35,004 nucleotides of DNA from Streptomyces sp. NRRL F-6131 (GTDB lineage Bacteria; Actinomycetota; Actinomycetes; Streptomycetales; Streptomycetaceae), in the NCBI GenBank assembly GCA_000719695.1, contig JOHN01000071.1:1-35004 (forward strand), read 5' to 3'. Each line of letters opens with the position of its first letter. The first letter of the stretch is position 1. The notes beneath the pieces are model-generated. The model did no database searches. It was not told the origin of the DNA and saw only the letters and a program-made list of their open reading frames with translations. Shown in pieces: positions 1-7,325 of the stretch. A program made the position numbers and the translations under genes.

Positions 1-96
1 GCCACCCGGTACGACAAGAGCCCGGAAAGCTACACGGCCGGCCTGCACCTCCGCGGATCGATCATGTGGCTGAAGTCCCTAACGGCAGCCACATGA
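1..96 (+). mobile_element. IS5-like transposase, C-terminal tail (partial)
   Basis: The frame open from the first base gives 31 residues ending at TGA 94-96. It contains RYDKSPESYTAGLHL and a hydrophobic IMWL stretch, the pattern seen at the C-terminus of IS5-family DDE transposases (R-Y-D-K, then a hydrophobic helix). The catalytic core lies outside the window, so activity cannot be judged. The gene is cut by the window edge, which fits a draft contig ending inside an insertion sequence. A strong hairpin begins 27 nt after the stop. The family call rests on a short stretch and is moderately sure. Confidence 0.55.
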
Positions 97-123
97 TCCA
101 AACCTTGAACAACTCCTAGGTGG

Positions 124-156
124 GCGCAGGAAGTCGGAGCCGCCGACTTCCTGCGC
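124..156. terminator. Hairpin family copy 1 (14-bp stem, 5-nt loop)
   Basis: A perfect inverted repeat: GCGCAGGAAGTCGG at 124-137, loop 138-142, CCGACTTCCTGCGC at 143-156. It starts 27 nt after the transposase stop and lies downstream of the convergent gene ending at 287. There is no U-tract, as is common for actinobacterial terminators. It is one of four copies in the window that share the core GGAAGTCGG/CCGACTTCC. Confidence 0.65.
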
Positions 157-286
157 GTTCGTCGCCTTCGCACGCTCTGTGGAGGAGTGCCGACCATCGG
201 CCCGCGACGACAAGGCGCGGCCAGGCTGGAAGGCCATCCCCTCGGGCGGCCGGGCGGATCGCGGACGACAGGCCCGACCGCTTCCC

Positions 287-709
287 TCAGCGCGGGAAGA
301 CGATCACCAGCGAGTCCGACTCCGGATCGACGAAGTGGTACGTCGGGAAGTCGACGTGGCAGTGATGGTGGGCGTCCGCCTCCTGGGCGAAGCCCTCGAT
401 GTTGTCGGCGAGGAGGTCGAGGGCCTCCCGCCCGCCCCGGATCCTCAGCACCTGCCCCTCCACGACGAGCGAAACCGTGTCGCGCGCCGGATCCTCCCGG
501 ACCACGATCTCGGACAGCGACCGCTCGTAGGGGGAGGGGTGCTGGTTCTCCGCGAGTTCACAGCTCCCGGCCTTTCCCAGCAGCAACCGCCCGAGGGTCA
601 GCAGTTCGCTCCGCGTCCCGACGAGTTCGACTTCCCTGGTCTCCCCGCTGTGCAGAACCTGCACCACCGCCCCCTTCACCCCGCCGATCCCGCCGATCCT
701 ACTGCTCAC
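287..709 (-). CDS. Small soluble protein of unknown function (possible Imm32-like)
   Basis: Encodes 140 residues from GTG 709; a second GTG at 679 (codon 11, VKGAVVQVL) is an equally plausible start. There is no signal peptide or membrane segment. The layout is a beta-rich N-terminal half (VVQVLHSGETREVELVG), a helix with LLTLGRLLLGK, then VLRIRGGREALDLLADNIEGFA and a His-rich C-terminal motif, HHHCHVDF, ending in a hydrophobic strand. This ending loosely recalls small immunity-type proteins such as Imm32 (a helix followed by H-x-H-V/L-D/E-Y/F), but no toxin gene is visible nearby. The function is unknown; Imm32 is only a suggestion. It lies between hairpin copies 1 and 2. Confidence 0.6.
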   Translation of the reverse strand: MSSRIGGIGGVKGAVVQVLHSGETREVELVGTRSELLTLGRLLLGKAGSCELAENQHPSPYERSLSEIVVREDPARDTVSLVVEGQVLRIRGGREALDLLADNIEGFAQEADAHHHCHVDFPTYHFVDPESDSLVIVFPR

Positions 710-781
710 CCAACCGGCCTCGCCCCCGCCGCTGCACCGTCGACCGCCCCCGGCTCCCTCTGCATCTGCCCCGCCCCCGCT

Positions 782-814
782 GCACAGGAAGTCGGCGTCC
801 CCGACTTCCTGTGC
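782..814. terminator. Hairpin family copy 2 (14-bp stem, 5-nt loop)
   Basis: A perfect stem: GCACAGGAAGTCGG at 782-795, loop 796-800, CCGACTTCCTGTGC at 801-814. The outer stem differs from copy 1 (GCACA versus GCGCA) with the matching change on the other arm, so pairing is preserved. It lies 28 nt beyond the stop of the minus-strand propeller gene ending at 843, which suits a terminator for that gene. Confidence 0.7.
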
Positions 815-842
815 GCTCGCGTACGGTCGCCGCGACCGGGCC

Positions 843-1898
843 TCAGCGCAGCGGCAGGCTCTCGATGGTGAAGGCCGGGCTGGTCAGCGGTTCGCCGTAG
901 AGGTAGGTGTCCATCTGGGAGTTGGTCACCAGCAGCCGGCCCCCGCTCACGGCGACGCCGGTGGTGGTGTCGGCGCCTGGGAAGGTGCGTTCGGAGACGA
1001 CGACTGCCCGGGTGCTCCCGGCGGACAGTCGCAGTTCGGTGACCTCGTTGTTCACCGAACGCGCGACGTACAGGGTGTTTCCTTGCCGGACGATGCCGTC
1101 GGCGCTGGGCAGCGGCGGTGCGTCGATCCTGCGGACACCGCCGGTGGTGAGGTCGAGCCGGTAGAGGGCGCCGCTGTACCAGTAGCCGATGATCAGCGAC
1201 GTGCCGTCGGGGGCGGTGGTGATGCCGTTGCCGTTGGACTGGCCGGCCACGTAGTCCGGCAGGTGGTAGGCCACCCGCAGGGTCCGGTGGGCGCCGGTGG
1301 CGGGGCCGTTCACCTCGGCGGCCGGAATCCGGTAGACCACGGCGCGCAGCGAGTCGGTGATGTAGACGTCCCCGTTGGGAGCCACGGCCGCGTCGTTGAC
1401 GAGGGTCTGTTCGCCGGTATCGGGGACGGTGTAGGCCGCGACGAGCCTCCCGGAAGTGCTGTAGACGAAGAAGCGCCCGGTGAACGCGCCGGCGACCAGC
1501 AGGCGGTTGCCGGTGACCTTGATGCCGGTGGCCTGGGTGCGGCCGTCCCGGCCGGCCGGCAGGAAGGGTTCGAGCGTGGGCGCCCCGGGGCGTCCCCGGT
1601 AGACGGTGCCGTCGCCGATGCTGCCGGCGTAGACGAAGTGGCGGTCGGCCGCCACGCTCTCGGGGAACGCGCGGCTGCCGTCGAGGGTGATCGCCCGGTC
1701 GCCGTTCCCGCCCCGGGAGGCATGGGCGGGGGCGGGGCCAGCGGGGGTCGCGGCGGTCGCGGGAAACGTGAACGCGGTCAGGGCCGCGGAGGCGGCGCTA
1801 AGGGTGACGAGCGCGCGCCGCCCCATGACGCGGACGGTCGTACGGGCGGACGCGGCGCGGGTGGACGCGGTGTGCGGGGGAACTGTGCGGGAGGACAT
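843..1898 (-). CDS. Secreted SMP-30/gluconolactonase-like beta-propeller protein
   Basis: Encodes 351 residues. ATG 1898 is chosen because GGAAGG (rc of 1908-1913) precedes it by 9 nt. The N-terminus is Arg-rich and then hydrophobic (MGRRALVTLSAASAALTAF) and ends in Ala-rich AxA sites near residues 48-52, which indicates export; a Tat route is possible because of the RR pair. The rest is repeated beta-strand units with propeller-type motifs: GIKVTGNRLLVAGAF, VNDAAVAPNGDVYITDS, NGNGITTAPDGTSLII and GVAVSGGRLLVTNSQM. This pattern fits SMP-30/lactonase-type six-bladed propellers. The exact substrate is not evident, and catalytic activity should not be assumed. It is transcribed alone, and hairpin copy 2 closes it. 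Confidence 0.75.
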   Translation of the reverse strand: MSSRTVPPHTASTRAASARTTVRVMGRRALVTLSAASAALTAFTFPATAATPAGPAPAHASRGGNGDRAITLDGSRAFPESVAADRHFVYAGSIGDGTVYRGRPGAPTLEPFLPAGRDGRTQATGIKVTGNRLLVAGAFTGRFFVYSTSGRLVAAYTVPDTGEQTLVNDAAVAPNGDVYITDSLRAVVYRIPAAEVNGPATGAHRTLRVAYHLPDYVAGQSNGNGITTAPDGTSLIIGYWYSGALYRLDLTTGGVRRIDAPPLPSADGIVRQGNTLYVARSVNNEVTELRLSAGSTRAVVVSERTFPGADTTTGVAVSGGRLLVTNSQMDTYLYGEPLTSPAFTIESLPLR

Positions 1899-2003
1899 GG
1901 TCGGCAACCTTCCGGGTGAGGGCAGGGTCGTACACGGTCGTGGAACGAGCGGTGAGCGCCTCGCGGCGGTCCGGGCGCGACGGCTGCGGGGGCGAGCGGA
2001 CGG

Positions 2004-2861
2004 TCAGTGCAGCGCGGCGGCGATGGCGTCGGACAGGGCAGTGCCCGGCCGGCCGATCAGGCGGCTGAGGTCGCCGGATCCCGTGTACAGCTCGCCGCGG
2101 CACATCCCGAGGTCGGCGTCGGCGAGGACGTGCGCCAGTTCGGCGGGCAGGCCGACCCCGGTCAGCGCCTCGCTGAGCCGGTCCGCGGGCAGATCGGTGT
2201 AGGCGATCGGCTCCCCGGTGGCCGCCGAGACCGCCTCCGCCAGCTCGGCCAGGGTGAACGCCTCGTCCGCACCCAGCTCGTACACCGCGCCCGCGTGGCC
2301 CTCGGCGGTCAGCACGACGGCGGCGGCCTCCGCGTAGTCGGCGCGTGACGCGGCGCTGATCCTGCCCTTGCCCGCGGCTCCGATCACCGTCCCGCGCCGG
2401 CGGAACAGGGGCAGTTGGGCGGTGTAGTTCTCCAGGTACCAGCTGTTGCGCAGCAGCGTGCTGGGGACCTCGCGTTCGCGCAGGTACTCCTCGGTGGCGC
2501 GGTGGGTGCGGGCCAGGATGCTGGTCGCCGTGTCGGCCTGCGTCATGCTCGTGTACGCCACCAGCGAGACGCCGGCCGCCACTGCCGCGTCGACGGCCCG
2601 GCGGTGGTTGGCCGACCGCTCGGCCACGGTGGTGGTGGACACCAGCAGCAGCCGGTCCGCTCCCCGGAACGCCGCCGCGAGGCTGTCCGGCTCCGCGAAG
2701 TCCGCCCGGCGCACCACGACGCCGCGGTGGCCGAGGTCTTCGATGCGTGCGGTGTCCCGTCCGGTCGCGACGATGTCCGCGGCCGGGACTCCGCGCCGCA
2801 GCAGCGCCTCGACGGTGAGCCTGCCCAACTGGCCTGAGGCTCCGGTGACGACGATGGACAT
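2004..2861 (-). CDS. NmrA/QOR2-like NAD(P)H:quinone oxidoreductase
   Basis: Encodes 285 residues from ATG 2861, preceded by AGGAAGGGG at 7 nt; longer upstream starts lack such a site. It opens with the Rossmann motif VVTGASGQLGRL, followed by LRRGVPAADIVATGRD, the acidic strand VVRRADFAEPDSL, and GADRLLLVSTTT. The YTSM segment sits where SDR-type NmrA proteins keep an atypical active site. The pattern resembles QOR2/YtfG-type quinone reductases that use NADPH. It is divergent from an HxlR regulator at 2994, and paired dyads lie between the two genes. This arrangement matches known YodB/QorR-type control of quinone or electrophile detoxification enzymes. The substrate is inferred, not shown. 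Confidence 0.8.
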   Translation of the reverse strand: MSIVVTGASGQLGRLTVEALLRRGVPAADIVATGRDTARIEDLGHRGVVVRRADFAEPDSLAAAFRGADRLLLVSTTTVAERSANHRRAVDAAVAAGVSLVAYTSMTQADTATSILARTHRATEEYLREREVPSTLLRNSWYLENYTAQLPLFRRRGTVIGAAGKGRISAASRADYAEAAAVVLTAEGHAGAVYELGADEAFTLAELAEAVSAATGEPIAYTDLPADRLSEALTGVGLPAELAHVLADADLGMCRGELYTGSGDLSRLIGRPGTALSDAIAAALH

Positions 2862-2933
2862 GAGATCGCCCCTTCCTGCCGCGAACTCTCCTCGCGGCGT
2901 GACGAACCCCAGATTGACCTGCTCACTCTCCAT

Positions 2934-2968
2934 CGGTAAGTAGCCACTTGCCGGTAAGGTGACCACCT
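2934..2968. promoter_or_regulatory. Tandem dyads: candidate HxlR operators
   Basis: Dyad 1 (2934-2953) is CGGTAAGT-AGCC-ACTTGCCG, with 7 of 8 arm positions paired. Dyad 2 (2957-2968) is AGGTG-AC-CACCT with perfect 5-bp arms. Both are preceded by the same CGGTAAG word (2934 and 2952), and their centres are 19 bp apart. They lie between divergent starts at 2861 and 2994. HxlR regulators usually bind such GTAAGT/ACTTAC-type dyads, so autoregulation and control of the quinone reductase are inferred. Confidence 0.55.
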
Positions 2969-2993
2969 ACGGGAAAGTATCGAGGTGAGTGGA

Positions 2994-3398
2994 ATGGCGA
3001 CCGCCGAGAATGTGACGGAGCCCATGGCGTCATGGGACCCGTACACGCGAGGCTGCCCCTCCCGCGACCTGCTCGACCAGATCGGCAGCAAGTGGGCGGT
3101 GCTCGTGCTGGGAGAACTCGGCAAGCACGGAGCCTGCCGGTTCACCCGGTTGCGGCAGCGGCTGGCCGGAGTGAGCGAGAAGATGCTCACCCAGACACTG
3201 CGCACGCTCGAACGCGACGGACTGGTCCGGCGGACCGTGTATCCCGAGGTGCCGCCCCACGTCGAGTACGACCTGACCCCCCTCGGCCAGACCCTGCGGG
3301 GACCACTGCGCGTACTCACCCAGTGGTCGGTGGAGCACATCGGCGAAGTCCTCGCCGCACGTCAGGAGTACGACGTCCGTGCCGGGGGCACCACCTGA
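2994..3398 (+). CDS. HxlR-family transcriptional regulator (QorR/YodB-like)
   Basis: Encodes 134 residues. ATG 2994 follows GAGGTG (2982-2987) at 6 nt; the in-frame GTG at 2985 overlaps that site and is less likely. The HxlR winged-helix signature is clear: G-C-PSRDLLDQIGSKWAVLVLGEL, then FTRLRQRLAGVSEKMLTQTLRTLERDGLV (recognition helix) and the wing with YPEVPPHVEYDLTPLG. A single Cys at residue 21 sits where YodB, QorR and HypR carry the electrophile-sensing cysteine. It is divergent from the quinone reductase gene, which suggests redox-responsive repression of that gene and itself through the intergenic dyads. Confidence 0.88.
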   Translation: MATAENVTEPMASWDPYTRGCPSRDLLDQIGSKWAVLVLGELGKHGACRFTRLRQRLAGVSEKMLTQTLRTLERDGLVRRTVYPEVPPHVEYDLTPLGQTLRGPLRVLTQWSVEHIGEVLAARQEYDVRAGGTT

Positions 3399-3474
3399 GC
3401 CCTGCGCCCTACGGCCGCACCCACGCCGCGCAGGTCGCCGACGTGACCAGCTCCCGGCCCGATCTCCTGGCGAG

Positions 3475-3914
3475 TGCACGACGTGGAGCGTCCCCCCGAC
3501 CGCTGGCTGCATCGACAACCAGGCGGACATCCAGTGCACCGCGACCGACGCGTGGGTACCAGTGAAGACGCCCGCCGCACCGGAAGTCGTCCGCGGCAAC
3601 AACATCAACTTCACCAACGACATCGTCATCCCGTACGGGTGGCACCGGCGCCGACTTCGGCGACGACACCCAGAACTCGACGCTGTCCGGCAGCACCGCA
3701 CCGTCACCGTCACCCGAACCGCCGCCAACGGCGTCAACATCGGCGAGGTGGACGACCACCACCAGTCGTCGACGGCTCTGGTGACCCTGAACGACACGGT
3801 CACCCAGAACAGGATCACCATGAGGGCAGCGAGATCCTGGTCAATGCCGTGAAAGCCACGGACGGTGAACGTCTGGCGGTCACGCTCTGCGAGTCGGCTG
3901 AGCTGGCCGTCTGA
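3475..3914 (+). pseudogene. Frame-broken remnant of an unidentified gene
   Basis: A coherent protein-like reading can be followed only by switching frames. Frame 1 gives TTWSVPPTAGCIDNQADIQC through NNINFTNDIVIP to about 3645. Frame 2 gives GTGADFGDDTQNSTLSGST to about 3705. Frame 1 resumes with TVTVTRTAANGVNIGEVDD to about 3821. Frame 3 gives EGSEILVNAVKATDGERLAV, ending at TGA 3912-3914. There is no convincing start codon. The Asn/Thr-rich, beta-like composition differs from its neighbours and suggests an exported protein, but the family was not recognised. It abuts a decayed transposase, so it was probably broken along with it. Sequencing indels are the alternative. Confidence 0.4.
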
Positions 3915-3938
3915 GGCGCTGCTCGCAGATGGTCGCGC

Positions 3939-4287
3939 GTGCAGGTCGAGGCGCCGTTCCCAGCGGACGGCGAGGCGCTTGAACCGGTGGAGTTGGGCGA
4001 AGGTCTGCTCGACGACGTGGCGGAGCTTGCCGAGACCGATGATGTCGGGCTCGCCCCGGCGGGAGATGACGGGCAGGATCCGGGCGTCTGCGCAGCTCGC
4101 GGCGGTTGGGGTTGCTGTCGTGGCCCTCGTCGCCGAGCAGGGCGTCGGGGCGGTTGCGGGGGTGGCCGACGCGGCCGGCGACCGGTGGGATGCCGTCGAC
4201 CAGGGCGAGAGTCCGGGTGACGTCGTCGACGTCGGCGGCGGTGGTGATCACATGGAACGGGATGCCGCCGCATTCCCCGCCCCGCAC
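3939..4287 (-). pseudogene. IS5-family transposase fragment, frameshifted
   Basis: Reading leftward from about 4287, one frame gives GIPFHVITTAADVDDVTRTL, LVDGIPPVAGRVGHPRNRPD and ALLGDEGHDSNPNRRELR. The protein then continues in another frame (break near 4080-4090) with RILPVISRRGEPDIIGLGK, HVVEQTFAQLHRFKRLAVRW and ERRLDLH. This is the C-terminal half of an IS5-type DDE transposase. The usual D-x-GYD block is degenerate (DEGHD) and the VVERTF-WLHxFRRLxxRWERR block carries the final E. The N-terminal half and the last residues after ERRLDLH are missing, and no terminal repeats were found. It cannot be active and is unrelated to the transposase tail at position 1 at residue level. Confidence 0.7.
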
Positions 4288-4322
4288 CGGCCCCTGTGCG
4301 GGCGGGCGGGGCGGGAATGCGG
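4268..4322. terminator. Long GC hairpin after the RCC1 gene
   Basis: Left arm 4268-4285 (CCGCATTCCCCGCCCCGC) pairs with right arm 4306-4322, giving 17 bp with a single bulged C at 4278. It lies 14 nt past the stop of the minus-strand RCC1 gene, so it is its probable terminator. It also marks the point where the transposase remnant ends. Confidence 0.7.
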
Positions 4323-4335
4323 TGGCGTCGTGATG

Positions 4336-5442
4336 TCAGTACACGTAGGTGGTGTTGCCGAAGCGGGAGGCAGCGACGGCCTTGTACCCGGTGCCGGGCA
4401 GTGCGACCTTCTGGAAGCCGGCGTTGGTGTGTCCGGTGCCGAGCTGCCCCTCGGTGTTGTCGCCCCAGGTGTGGATGCTGCCGTCGATGATCGCCACGCC
4501 GTGACGGCCGCCCGCTGCCAGGCTCCGGGCGCCCTTGAGGAGGGGGATCTCCACCGGCGCGGTTCGGTTGGTGCGTGCGGCGTGGTCGGCGAACGCCTCG
4601 TCGCCCTCCAGGAGCTGCCCGTACTGGTTGTTGCCCCAGGCGTAGACATTTCCGTCGGAGGTCACGGCGTAGTTGTGGTGGGCGCCGGCCACGATGGTCT
4701 GCACGCCCTCCAGCCAGTCCACGTCGACCGGCACGGTGCTGCTCTTGGTGCTGCTGTTGCCGAGCTGACCGTAGAGGTTGTAGCCCCAGCTCTTGACGGT
4801 GTCGTCGGCGGTCAGCGCCAGCGCGTGGAATGCTCCGGCCTCGATGGCGACGATGTTCTCCAGGCCCGTGACCTGGCGCGGCACCGAGCTGGTGGCCCGG
4901 CTCCCGGTGCCGAGCTGGCCGTGGATGCCGCGGCCCCAGGCGTAGACCTTGCCGCTCTCCAGGAGCGCGAGGCTGAAGTCCGAGCCGGCGGCGATCTGCT
5001 TGATCTTCGGCAGGCCCTGGACCCGGTCCGGAACGGTCCGGTGATCGCCGGTGCGGTTGTTGCCGAGCTGGCCGTGGGCGTTCTCGCCCCACGAGTACAC
5101 CTGACCGCTGGTGTCGAGGGCGAGGGCGTGCATGCCGCCGGCGGCGATGTCCTTGACGTTCGTCAGCCTCGGCACGGTCACGGGTACCGTCCGGTCCTCG
5201 GTGCCGCCGTTGCCGAGCTGCCCGGACACGTTGTCGCCCCACGCCTGCACCGTCGTATCGGTCCGCGCCAGCGCGAACCCGCTCACCGAGGAGACGCCGC
5301 CGGCGACGAGCTGGTCCACGTCCCCCCACAGCAGCGAGGTGACCGGTCCGGGGCCGTAGCGGTCTTCCGTGGTCCCGTCACCGAGCTGCCCCGTGTCACC
5401 GGCGCCCCAGCTCACAACCGCCTCGGCCTGCGCGTCCGCCAT
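4336..5442 (-). CDS. RCC1-repeat seven-bladed beta-propeller protein
   Basis: Encodes 368 residues. Two ATGs lie in tandem (5445, 5442) after AGGAG; the second gives a 7-nt spacing and is preferred. Seven RCC1-type blades are visible from the repeated signature WG-x4-GQLG: VVSWGAGDTGQLG, VQAWGDNVSGQLG, VYSWGENAHGQLG, VYAWGRGIHGQLG, VKSWGYNLYGQLG, VYAWGNNQYGQL and IHTWGDNTEGQLG. Each is preceded by a strand of the type IAAGxxHALAL. There is no signal peptide, so the protein is probably cytoplasmic or leaderless-exported. RCC1 propellers in actinomycetes are thought to be protein-binding scaffolds; the partner is unknown. The gene is intact although decayed sequence lies on both sides. Confidence 0.85.
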   Translation of the reverse strand: MADAQAEAVVSWGAGDTGQLGDGTTEDRYGPGPVTSLLWGDVDQLVAGGVSSVSGFALARTDTTVQAWGDNVSGQLGNGGTEDRTVPVTVPRLTNVKDIAAGGMHALALDTSGQVYSWGENAHGQLGNNRTGDHRTVPDRVQGLPKIKQIAAGSDFSLALLESGKVYAWGRGIHGQLGTGSRATSSVPRQVTGLENIVAIEAGAFHALALTADDTVKSWGYNLYGQLGNSSTKSSTVPVDVDWLEGVQTIVAGAHHNYAVTSDGNVYAWGNNQYGQLLEGDEAFADHAARTNRTAPVEIPLLKGARSLAAGGRHGVAIIDGSIHTWGDNTEGQLGTGHTNAGFQKVALPGTGYKAVAASRFGNTTYVY

Positions 5443-5559
5443 CATCGTTCTCCTGGTCGTCGAAGGGTCTTGGTACGTAGGTGATGCCAGCTTGTTCGGC
5501 CGGCCCCCACCCGATCGGCAGACGCGACCGCGACACCGCCCGAACGAGTGAGTTCCGTG

Positions 5560-5685
5560 TACGGGCCTTCCGAGGCCGTCGAAACGTCCGACGTCGTCAT
5601 CACCATGGGCTGCGGCGACGCCCGCCCGTACCACCCTGACGTCGACAACTACCGCCAGAGCACCAGTTCCATCCGGCCCTTCTGA
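5560..5685 (+). pseudogene. ArsC/low-MW phosphatase-like C-terminal fragment
   Basis: The plus-strand frame ending at TGA 5683-5685 reads YGPSEAVETSDVVITMGCGD followed by ARPYHPDVDNYRQ and SSIRPF. The block ADVVITMGCGDACP is characteristic of actinobacterial arsenate reductases of the low-molecular-weight phosphatase fold, where it lies in the C-terminal half. The catalytic P-loop (CxxNxxRS) is absent upstream, and no start codon or ribosome site fits. This is therefore a leftover fragment of about 42 residues, lying in the 326-nt space between the RCC1 and NUDIX genes. The rest of that space shows nothing else apart from hairpin copy 3. Confidence 0.5.
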
Positions 5686-5705
5686 CGCCCCGACACATGA
5701 TCACC

Positions 5706-5738
5706 GCGCGGGAAGTCGGCCTCTCCGACTTCCCGTGC
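5706..5738. terminator. Hairpin family copy 3 (14-bp stem, 5-nt loop)
   Basis: The stem is GCGCGGGAAGTCGG at 5706-5719, loop 5720-5724, CCGACTTCCCGTGC at 5725-5738, with one G-T pair that is still allowed in RNA. It begins 30 nt past the stop of the minus-strand NUDIX gene (5769). The core is identical to the other copies except that the A/T pair below it is G/C on both arms. Confidence 0.7.
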
Positions 5739-5768
5739 GGCGACGACGCGTACAGCGGAAGCCTCGCC

Positions 5769-6239
5769 TCATCCCAGGTGGGGAGTGGCCCGGTGCTCAA
5801 GGAAGTGCTGGAGCCGGAGTCGCTGGGTGTGGTGCATCGGCAGGTCGGCGATGCTCTCCGGAGCCACGAACCGGAGATCGGTCGACTCGTCGGAGATCCG
5901 GAGCTCCCCACCCGTGATGCGCGCGGTGAAGCAGATGTTGAACTGCTGCCGCACCTCGCCGTCCGAGTAGGCGATCACGTGTCGCGGATCGGTGTACGTA
6001 CCGACGATCCCCGTGATCTCCACATCGAGGCCGGTCTCCTCACGGACCTCCCGAACGGCCGTTCCCGGGAGCGATTCGCCAAGATCCATTGCTCCGCCCG
6101 GCAGTGCGTACAGGCCGTTGTCGGCACGCCGTTGAAGCAGGATGCGCCCTTCGGAATCGGTCACCACGGCGGATGCCGCGACCACCAGGCGGTTCGGCAC
6201 GGGCGCGTCGGGATCGTCGTAGAACTCGGTGCGAGTCAC
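5769..6239 (-). CDS. NUDIX hydrolase
   Basis: Encodes 156 residues from GTG 6239. The ribosome site AAGGAGAG sits inside the last codons of the upstream regulator, whose TGA is only 4 nt before the start, so translation is probably coupled. The NUDIX box fits Gx5Ex7REUxEExGU: G-AMDLG-E-SLPGTAV-REVREETGL, with the metal-binding EE pair present. Other features are VVAASAVVTDSEGRILLQRR at the start and the strand QFNICFTARITGG. The substrate is probably a nucleoside diphosphate derivative but cannot be specified. The partner gene is an XRE/PLD-like protein; the pair looks like a two-gene operon closed by hairpin copy 3. Confidence 0.88.
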   Translation of the reverse strand: MTRTEFYDDPDAPVPNRLVVAASAVVTDSEGRILLQRRADNGLYALPGGAMDLGESLPGTAVREVREETGLDVEITGIVGTYTDPRHVIAYSDGEVRQQFNICFTARITGGELRISDESTDLRFVAPESIADLPMHHTQRLRLQHFLEHRATPHLG

Positions 6240-6243
6240 GTGA

Positions 6244-6987
6244 TCAACTCTCCTTGACCGGCTGGGCGACGTTCCACACTGCGTCGAAGCTCGCAGCATA
6301 GGTGTCGAACAGTGTCCCCGAACCAGCCCTCCGCAGGTGCCAAACCGGGGCCCCGAAGGCGTTGACCCCCCACACGTGTGCGTTCACCAATAGCTGGTCG
6401 TCTGTCCGGTAGAGGCTGTTGTACAGCGTGGTCGCATGGGTACGGATCTCGATTCCTGGTGTGTCGAGCAGGGGACGGTAGTGCATGAGGGCCAGCCTGC
6501 ACCGGGACTCGATGCCATGGCCGAACTTCTCCTCCTCCCCGCGTTGTCGGACGTTCTCGCTTTCGGCGTCGCCGAGAGCGACTCGTACCGTGCATCCTTC
6601 GGCGGCGCGCTCGCGAAGTAGCTCGTTCAGCCGGGGATACGCCTCGTGAAGGAACACGGCGGCGTAGACGAGTACATCGATGTGTTCTGTGGCCTTTCCG
6701 AGTAGATCCACAAAGGCGGAGACCGGCAGGTCTGCTCGCTGCTCATACAGAGCGACCAGTTCGGGACTCATCGCGCGTGCGGCGCGCGGCTGCCGCAGGC
6801 TCGGCCACAGCGCGTACATGTCTTCTCCGAGTGCTTCCGCAGCCAAGCGGGCTGCTCCCGGCCGAGGTGTGCGGTTCTGGCTGGCCCATCGTTCAACCGA
6901 CTTGGTGTCCACACCGGCCCTCTCGGCCAGAGCAGAGCATGTCCAACCGCCGCTGGCCATAACGTCTTTCAGCCTCTCGTTCGGCAC
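6244..6987 (-). CDS. XRE-type HTH protein with C-terminal PLD-like (DUF5919-type) domain
   Basis: Encodes 247 residues from GTG 6987 (RVPNERLKDVMASGGWT); earlier in-frame codons extend into non-conserved sequence. Residues 5-60 form a helix-turn-helix of the XRE class: WTCSALAERAGVDTKSVERW with the following NRTPRPGAARLAAEALGED. The C-terminal part has FVDLLGKATEHIDVLVYAAV, LHEAYPRLNELLRERAAEG and CTVRVALGD, resembling phospholipase-D-like regulatory domains (DUF5919). It lacks an HxKxxxxD pair, so it is probably non-catalytic or ligand-sensing. It is translationally coupled to the NUDIX hydrolase, which suggests that a nucleotide-type ligand controls the pair. It diverges from the RiPP-like locus across 240 nt. 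Confidence 0.72.
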   Translation of the reverse strand: MPNERLKDVMASGGWTCSALAERAGVDTKSVERWASQNRTPRPGAARLAAEALGEDMYALWPSLRQPRAARAMSPELVALYEQRADLPVSAFVDLLGKATEHIDVLVYAAVFLHEAYPRLNELLRERAAEGCTVRVALGDAESENVRQRGEEEKFGHGIESRCRLALMHYRPLLDTPGIEIRTHATTLYNSLYRTDDQLLVNAHVWGVNAFGAPVWHLRRAGSGTLFDTYAASFDAVWNVAQPVKES

Positions 6988-7227
6988 CCTGCCGGGCCCC
7001 CTCGCCTCGTGGTCCGTCGCCAGGGACGTTCTACCGCACGGGGGACGTGCTGAAGTGTCCCTCGAGTGAGGTTCCACCGTCCCAGGTACCTGGCAGATCC
7101 TGGCGTCAACTCGGCGAAGAGGGCAGAAGGTGCGTCACCGCGCCAACGACTGGGCGGTCCCTCCCGCCGATGTGTGACCCGAGCGCCATCCGGCGCCCGC
7201 CGCCTCCCACGGTGAGGAGTAGTGATC

Positions 7228-7302
7228 ATGAGTACCCCGACCCAGCGTCCCCCCGGCCCGACGGCTCCGGAGACCAAGCGGTCCACCGCGAACGACAACT
7301 GA
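7228..7302 (+). CDS. 24-residue peptide, possible RiPP precursor or leader ORF
   Basis: ATG 7228 follows GAGGAG (7214-7219) at about 8 nt and reads 24 codons to TGA 7300-7302. The peptide is Pro/Thr-rich (MSTPTQRPPGPTAPETKR) and ends STANDN. It has no hydrophobic stretch, Cys, Trp or Phe. It stands 23 nt before a second small peptide gene and heads the same apparent transcript as two PIMT-like methyltransferases. The terminal AND element recurs in the second peptide (AND-G). It could be a second substrate, an escort peptide or a translational leader. No family was recognised, and the call rests on the ribosome site and position. Confidence 0.45.
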   Translation: MSTPTQRPPGPTAPETKRSTANDN

Positions 7303-7325
7303 CCAATCACGTAGGAGGACCGAGC

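Noticed and set aside
4336..5442. RCC1 gene as a eukaryote-derived gene
   Set aside because: RCC1-repeat proteins are common in actinomycetes and codon use matches the neighbours.
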